Positions 59,258 to 64,000 of a DNA stretch of 64,000 bases are shown piece by piece. The stretch is from NCBI GenBank assembly GCA_965219935.1, contig CBDCOU010000003.1, positions 2,356,001 through 2,420,000 on the forward strand, written 5' to 3'. The translations under genes were made by a program, and so were the position numbers. This DNA comes from Bin34 sp965219935. Lineage in GTDB: Bacteria > Chloroflexota > Anaerolineae > Caldilineales > Caldilineaceae. Below the pieces are notes generated by a model. The model searched no databases. It worked only from the letters and a program-made list of their open reading frames with translations, and was not told where the DNA came from. Every line of letters starts with the position of its first letter. Within the stretch, counting starts at the first letter, position 1.

Positions 59258-60192
59258 TGACCCGGCCCGAGCGCAAGCGCAGGCGCATCCAAATCCCGGC
59301 TCTCGGGGTGCGCCTGCTTACGCTGGCGCTGGTGGTGCCGCTCTACATGTCCCTGATCTGGATGGGGGACCTGATCTGGGCGGCGGTGGTGGTGTGGTCG
59401 GCCATGCTGGCCTGCTATGAATACTTCGGCCTGTGCCGGCAGGGCGGCTATCCCACCAACCACAAGTTCGGCCTGCTGTGGTGCGCCGTCCTGATCATTC
59501 GGTTCAGCGGAGCCTTCAGCGGCGTGCCGTTGAGCCTGGTCATCACCTGGGGCATGATCGTGCTGCTGGCCTCGGCCCTGTTTTCGCGGCGGACTCCCTT
59601 CCTGACCTGGCTGACGACGGCCAGTGGTCCGATGTACATCGGCATCTGCCTGGCATTGCTGGTGCCGATACGCCAGGTCGACAGCGGCTTCTGGTGGCTG
59701 GTACTGCTCATGTGGACCACCTACATGGCCGATTCGGGCGCCTATTTCGTGGGCTCGCTGTGGGGCCGCCACAAACTGGCACCGGAAATCTCGCCCCGCA
59801 AGAGTCGGGAAGGCTTGGTGGGAGCCTTGGTGGCCGGTCCCCTGATGGCGATGATCATCGTGCTCCTGTCCCAGCACCCGGGTTGGCTGTCCATACCCCA
59901 AACCCTGCCGGACTGGCCGCTCGTGCGCACCGACTGGTTTCGCAACCTGACTTCGCTGGAGGCGCACTACTTCGAGCCCCTGCCCATCAACCTGTGGGCC
60001 GGATTGGGAGTCGGGTTCCTGATTGCGGTCCTGGGTCAGCTGGGAGACTTGACCATCAGCATGTGGAAGCGCCATGTGGGCACCAAGGACTCGGGAACCC
60101 TGTTCCGCGGCCACGGCGGTATGCTGGACCGCATTGATTCGCTGCTCTTTACCTCGCCCTTGATCTACAGCCTGATTCTGATACTGGTGTGA
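59257..60192 (+). CDS. cdsA: Phosphatidate cytidylyltransferase
   Basis: A 311-residue polytopic membrane enzyme that makes CDP-diacylglycerol. The signature SMWKRHVGTKDSGTLFRGHGGMLDRIDSLLFTSP (in part) near the C-terminus is complete. About eight hydrophobic segments. I start at ATG 59257, which overlaps the uppS stop; the earlier in-frame ATG lies within uppS. Confidence 0.95.
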   Translation: MTRPERKRRRIQIPALGVRLLTLALVVPLYMSLIWMGDLIWAAVVVWSAMLACYEYFGLCRQGGYPTNHKFGLLWCAVLIIRFSGAFSGVPLSLVITWGMIVLLASALFSRRTPFLTWLTTASGPMYIGICLALLVPIRQVDSGFWWLVLLMWTTYMADSGAYFVGSLWGRHKLAPEISPRKSREGLVGALVAGPLMAMIIVLLSQHPGWLSIPQTLPDWPLVRTDWFRNLTSLEAHYFEPLPINLWAGLGVGFLIAVLGQLGDLTISMWKRHVGTKDSGTLFRGHGGMLDRIDSLLFTSPLIYSLILILV

Positions 60193-60359
60193 CCGGCGGC
60201 GCGTGGCCCAATGCCTGCGGTGAGCAAGACGAACTGAGGAGTTGGGGCAGGTAATCGCCATGCGCGTCGCGACTACCCCGCCCCCCGGGGACCTGCCTGC
60301 CAAACAGCCTGCCGGCTTTCCGCTGGAATCGCGGTGCCCGTCCGTGCAACGGGCCGAAT

Positions 60360-61130
60360 TCAGTTCGGGCGACCGTACAAAACCCAACAGGCCATGGTGT
60401 ATTGATCCGGTTCCGGCGCGGACACCACCGGCTCGAACTGCTTCATGAAGTCCTCGTGGTAGAAAGGCGGCAGATCCAACTGCCGATACTCGTACCAGGC
60501 ACGCCGTACACCATCCATGGCCGCCAGCAGCAGGGTTGCCCTGACTTCGGGTGTCAATCCCTCCTCGATGCGCGTAACCGCCACGTCGCAGGCGATGACT
60601 TCCTGATCGGCATCCTCGGACCAAGCGCAGAGGGCACTGCCTTCGTTCGGTGCCGGATCATTGACCGGATCCTCGGTGGCGGGCAACTGATAACTCACGG
60701 GGCCTTGGTCGTCGGAGAGCATGTCGAGCAACCTGAACTCATAGGTATCGACCAACAGTTCCTGGTCCGTGAGGAAGGTATCGAGGTCGGCCAGGCATTC
60801 GGCACTTGGCACGCTCCAGTTGTAGTCGGCACTCTCGTCCAACATCCTCACCAGGGCACCGGATTCAGGCAGTTGCGCAAGGTACTCGCAGACCCCGTCC
60901 AGACACTGTTCAAACGGTGTTGGCCCGGCGGCCTGATCCGAACTCGCTGCTTCCGACTCCGATCCGGTGGCCCCGTCGGCCGCCCCTGGTGTGGATGTCG
61001 GTGTGGGTGTGGATATCGCCTCGGGCACGGGCTCGGGCACGGGTTCCCCCATCAGCCGCACGAGGAAGAAAATTCCGACGGCAACGGCCGCGAGCACAAG
61101 GATGGCGATAATCGGTCGCAGTTTCTTCAA
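60360..61130 (-). CDS. Membrane-anchored extracytoplasmic protein, unknown function
   Basis: A 256-residue protein with one N-terminal helix (residues 6-26, PIIAILVLAAVAVGIFFLV) and a Thr-Pro/Ser-rich linker to about residue 70. The exported domain contains several Cys (FEQCLDGVCEYL, SAECLADL, LCAWSEDADQEVIACDVAV, MACWVLYGRPN), so disulfides are likely. The helical central part ALVRMLDESADYNWSVPS is unfamiliar. It overlaps the rpe gene by ATGA, an odd partner. Confidence 0.8.
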   Translation of the reverse strand: MKKLRPIIAILVLAAVAVGIFFLVRLMGEPVPEPVPEAISTPTPTSTPGAADGATGSESEAASSDQAAGPTPFEQCLDGVCEYLAQLPESGALVRMLDESADYNWSVPSAECLADLDTFLTDQELLVDTYEFRLLDMLSDDQGPVSYQLPATEDPVNDPAPNEGSALCAWSEDADQEVIACDVAVTRIEEGLTPEVRATLLLAAMDGVRRAWYEYRQLDLPPFYHEDFMKQFEPVVSAPEPDQYTMACWVLYGRPN

Positions 61131-61795
61131 GCGATTGCTTCCCTTAAGGCGGCGACACTGTCCGCCACGGACCTGTGGGCGCTGTAGATGCTCGAACCGG
61201 CCACGACGTAACGGGCACCCGAATCAACCACGGCACGGATCGTGGACGCATCCACCCCACCGTCCACCTGGATGGCCGGTGGCGACTCGAGCCCTGCCGC
61301 AGCAATGAGCGAGTCAAGCCGACGCACTTTGGCCGGCGAGCCGACTATGAACGGAGCGCCTCCGAAACCGGGCGGGACGGTCATTACCAAGACACGATCC
61401 ACATGCGGCAGCAATTCTCGCACGGCCTCCGGCGAAGTTCCAGGGTTCAGGGCAATCCCGGCCAAGCATTGGGCGCGCCGAATGTCGTCCACCGCCCGGT
61501 ACGGATCGCGACATGCCTCCACGTGCACGGTAACCATTTCAACCCCGGTGGACAGAAAGGCCGGCAACAGGCGCAAGGGTTCCTCCACCATCAGGTGCAC
61601 GTCCAGGGGAAGCGCGGTGGCCTGCCGGACGGCTTCAATGGTCGAAACTCCAAACGTGATGTTGGGCACAAACACCCCATCCATAACGTCCAGGTGAAAG
61701 CCGTCCACTCCGGCCGCCTCGGCCTCGGCAATCGATGCGGCGAGACAGCCAAAGTCGGCGGTTAGGATGGAGGGTAGCAGGTGGATTGCAGCCAT
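61127..61795 (-). CDS. rpe: Ribulose-phosphate 3-epimerase
   Basis: A 222-residue TIM-barrel enzyme linking ribulose-5-P and xylulose-5-P in the pentose phosphate pathway. Start at ATG 61795 (MAAIHLLPSILTADFGCLA). Signatures: LLPSILTADF, GFHLDVMDGVFVPNITFG, DVHLMVEEP, ALNPGTSPEAV, VMTVPPGFGGAPFI and IQVDGGVDAST, with the catalytic Asp pair and metal ligands present. Confidence 0.95.
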   Translation of the reverse strand: MAAIHLLPSILTADFGCLAASIAEAEAAGVDGFHLDVMDGVFVPNITFGVSTIEAVRQATALPLDVHLMVEEPLRLLPAFLSTGVEMVTVHVEACRDPYRAVDDIRRAQCLAGIALNPGTSPEAVRELLPHVDRVLVMTVPPGFGGAPFIVGSPAKVRRLDSLIAAAGLESPPAIQVDGGVDASTIRAVVDSGARYVVAGSSIYSAHRSVADSVAALREAIA

Positions 61796-62014
61796 CGCTA
61801 TTGCGACCAGCCTTGCGGATTGGAACGGTGCCGCCTGGTAAATTGTGGCAGACCTCGCCACGAAACCGACAACCGAAACCCAGCCGGCAGGTTGCCACGG
61901 TCCGTTCGCGCCACAGGACATGCTGTTGGATATTGTGCCTGCCTGTTAACACGCATACCATAATCGTCCCGCCACGGCGGACCCGCACGTTTGCATTCAA
62001 AAGGAAGTTTGGAC

Positions 62015-63136
62015 ATGGCCACAGCCAAGGAACTGGCAACTGCCGCCGGCAACGGCGACCTCGACACCATGCGATCCATGCTTGCCGCGGATGGCGCGCT
62101 GGCCACCGCCTGGCAACCCGTGATGGAAGCTAGTTTGAGGGGCCGGCCGGAAGCCTTGAAGCTGTTGCTTGAGCATGGCGCGGATCCGAACGTGAAGTCA
62201 CGCTCCTCGCACCATTACCGGCCCCTGCACCGAACTGTCGAACACAAGAAGACGATGCCCAAGCACGAAGGCCACATGCAGGTGGTGGAGATCCTGCTCG
62301 ATGCCGGTGCCGATCCCCTGCTGCCGGGAAGTCCCTGGCTCATCAGCGCGGTTGCCCTGTGCGCCACGGGTGATGCGACCGAATTCCTGCCTCTCCTGCT
62401 GGACCGGATCCCGGCAGACCTGGATATTTTCCATGCCGCCCTTCTGGGCCGTCCGCAACGGGTCGCGGAGCTGCTCTCGGACAATCCTGCCCTGGCCGCG
62501 TCCTACGATCCGGAAACGCGGAACTGGACGGACGAACGCGGCTGGTCCGCTCTCACCTATTGCACCCGATCCTGTCTGGGCAGGAACGACAAGGCCAAAG
62601 CCACGGAGTTGGCCACTACGGCCCGATGCCTGCTGGGCCACGGGGCGGACCCCGATGGCTGCATTGAGCACGCCATCCACAGCGGCAACCTCGAGATCAT
62701 GGAGACGTTGCTGGAAGCCGGGGCCTCCGTGGCCGACGACGACACGCTCAACCACGCCGCCTGCGACGGCCAGTTTGAAATGCTGGAACTGCTCCTGAAA
62801 CACGGCACACGGCTCGACGGCACACGGGGTACGGAACATCACGGCGGCTACACCCCGCTGGGTTGCGCCGTATCGTGCCGCAGCCTTCAGGGCGTCCGAT
62901 GGTTCCTGGAGCAGGGCCAGGATCCCAATCACATCAAGAGCCAGGCCAACGAGAACTGCCTGCACGTGGCCGTACACTACGGTGCCAGCAACAAGATGCT
63001 TCAACTCCTTCTCGACTTCGGAACCCGGCTCGACCAGAAGGACGCGTCCGGCTTCACTCCGTTGGACCGGGCACGGGCAAAAAAGCGAACCAAGGCAATC
63101 CCGTTTCTCGAGGCGGCCGCTGCCGGGACCCCGTAG
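62015..63136 (+). CDS. Ankyrin-repeat protein
   Basis: A 373-residue cytosolic protein (no signal peptide) from ATG 62015 with AAGGAAG upstream. Repeats include PEALKLLLEHGADPNVKS, MQVVEILLDAGADPLLPG, LEIMETLLEAGASVAD, FEMLELLLKHGTRLDG, LQGVRWFLEQGQDPNHI and NKMLQLLLDFGTRLDQKDASGFTPL. Ankyrin folds bind proteins; no enzymatic part is visible. Divergent to rpe with about 220 bp between them. Confidence 0.9.
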   Translation: MATAKELATAAGNGDLDTMRSMLAADGALATAWQPVMEASLRGRPEALKLLLEHGADPNVKSRSSHHYRPLHRTVEHKKTMPKHEGHMQVVEILLDAGADPLLPGSPWLISAVALCATGDATEFLPLLLDRIPADLDIFHAALLGRPQRVAELLSDNPALAASYDPETRNWTDERGWSALTYCTRSCLGRNDKAKATELATTARCLLGHGADPDGCIEHAIHSGNLEIMETLLEAGASVADDDTLNHAACDGQFEMLELLLKHGTRLDGTRGTEHHGGYTPLGCAVSCRSLQGVRWFLEQGQDPNHIKSQANENCLHVAVHYGASNKMLQLLLDFGTRLDQKDASGFTPLDRARAKKRTKAIPFLEAAAAGTP

Positions 63137-63377
63137 CTGCCGGAACCGCGGGATACGTCCCTGTCAACACCCGAGCTTCCCGGATCGATCCGGAAACTAA
63201 ACGGCCCAACAATTTCACCCTTTAATCCAAAAACATCCTGACCAAGTTCGGACGGCCAAGGGTTGGATTTCGCCCAGGGGTGTTGCACGCCAGTCGCGGC
63301 TGGTGAAACCGGAAATCTTCCAGGCGTGCAAATTGTTGTGAATCCGCGGGTGCTCGCATGCCGCGCGCCCGGGACAC

Positions 63378-63734
63378 TCAGTCGGCATCGGTCCCATCTT
63401 CGCTGGTCCGATGTTCCCACAGCCAGGAGAACGCGTAGATCCCCGTGTCATGGCCATCGTCCCAGGTAATGCGCACCGCGTATCCGCCCACCAGTTCGAC
63501 GGCCGCCACCCGGTCACTTGGCATGGGACCGCTGGATAGAGCCAGGGGATCGAGCTCCGCGCCGGATTCGCCGCGCGCCGCCCGGCAGGATGCACAAGGG
63601 CAGTTGCTGCGCAGCCACGTCAGTGACAGCTCGCTGACGGAATCGTCCTGCCACTCGATGCGCATGAGATTCTGCGCCCGCAAAACTCGGATTCTGCGAG
63701 GCGAAAGGTGAGGGTCTTGCTGCTGGACTGCCAT
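63378..63734 (-). CDS. DUF971 domain protein
   Basis: A 118-residue protein with DUF971 (gamma-butyrobetaine hydroxylase N-terminal-like) pattern: MRIEWQDDSVSELSLTWLRSNCPCASCRA, with CxxC for zinc, and VRITWDDGHDTGIYAFSWLW at the end. Such proteins are linked to iron-sulfur or oxygenase biochemistry; role here unknown. Confidence 0.9.
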   Translation of the reverse strand: MAVQQQDPHLSPRRIRVLRAQNLMRIEWQDDSVSELSLTWLRSNCPCASCRAARGESGAELDPLALSSGPMPSDRVAAVELVGGYAVRITWDDGHDTGIYAFSWLWEHRTSEDGTDAD

Positions 63735-63850
63735 CGTGCGGAACCGTCCCGAATGTTCTTATGGCTGCTACGCGATGTTTTTGCCTGCCGCGCCAGCACT
63801 TCCAGACGGCCGGCGGTGCACTACCGATGCGGCGAATCCCCGCACTTTCG

Positions 63851-64000
63851 TCAGACCCTCAAGGCCTGGATTTGATGCGGATGCCCAAAGATGCCCCGCG
63901 CCGCCTCGGAGAACGGCTGCCTCGTATCCCACGTGGTGACTCGAATGCCGCCGCGCAGCAGACGACTTGTGAGATGGGTTCGCTCCAGGGCGGCCAGTCG
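63851..64000 (-). CDS. C-terminal end of a protein running off the window, possibly DUF58
   Basis: A frame open to the window edge encodes 49 residues ending VTTWDTRQPFSEAARGIFGHPHQIQALRV. The RLLRGGIRVTTWDT stretch resembles the end of von-Willebrand-like DUF58 proteins, but too little is visible to be sure. The rest lies beyond base 64000. Confidence 0.35.
   Translation of the reverse strand, partial: RLAALERTHLTSRLLRGGIRVTTWDTRQPFSEAARGIFGHPHQIQALRV

Noticed and set aside
59149..60624. 491-codon minus-strand frame
   Set aside because: Antisense of cdsA and uppS; His/Gln/Arg-rich shadow.

Overview
This is a GC-rich bacterial chromosome segment. The gene families point to Chloroflexota, probably Anaerolineae/Caldilineaceae-like; this is inference from content, not phylogeny. 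Supporting signs are a DUF951 protein, SH3b/LysM lipoproteins with Thr-Pro-rich linkers, dipeptide-type ABC transporters beside metallo- and serine hydrolases, a PhyH-family oxygenase, an enolase-superfamily enzyme, a PQQ-type dehydrogenase and a Pnkp/Hen1 RNA-repair pair. The many toxin-antitoxin genes and decayed insertion sequences resemble host-associated or biofilm members of that phylum. Region 1 (1-10.8 kb) is about nutrient uptake: the 3' part of a peptide-binding lipoprotein, an MFS exporter, and a minus-strand operon of DppB- and DppC-like permeases, an M20-like protein with an altered metal site, a beta-lactamase-fold hydrolase without signal peptide, and an amidohydrolase. An AT-richer two-gene DUF6338 island lies inside it. 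Region 2 (10.8-41.2 kb) is accessory and scarred. It holds a DUF6932 nucleotidyltransferase-like gene with a truncated partner, a PhyH oxygenase with a small overlapping partner, the Pnkp-Hen1 cassette, several intact or broken toxin-antitoxin loci (VapBC, a Doc pair, a frameshifted RHH antitoxin, a frameshifted BrnT-like toxin), a Fic gene translationally coupled to an NCS2 permease with an extra C-terminal domain, a SWIM-domain protein, a PQQ dehydrogenase lipoprotein and two tRNA-Ala genes. Remnants of IS5, IS630, IS110 and ISAs1 elements are scattered between, and an enolase-superfamily gene exists as one intact copy and one relic. Region 3 (41.3-64 kb) is mostly housekeeping: aminotransferase, leucyl aminopeptidase, dnaN, acyl-CoA synthetase, HNH nuclease, DUF951, htpG, tRNA-Pro, then the conserved run rpsB-tsf-pyrH-frr-uppS-cdsA (translation, UMP synthesis, ribosome recycling, undecaprenyl and CDP-diacylglycerol lipid synthesis), rpe, an ankyrin protein and DUF971. 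One intact, apparently young ISAs1-family element (perfect 23-bp ends and a 10-bp target duplication) sits between a LysM gene and the acyl-CoA synthetase gene. No rRNA genes and no CRISPR array were seen.
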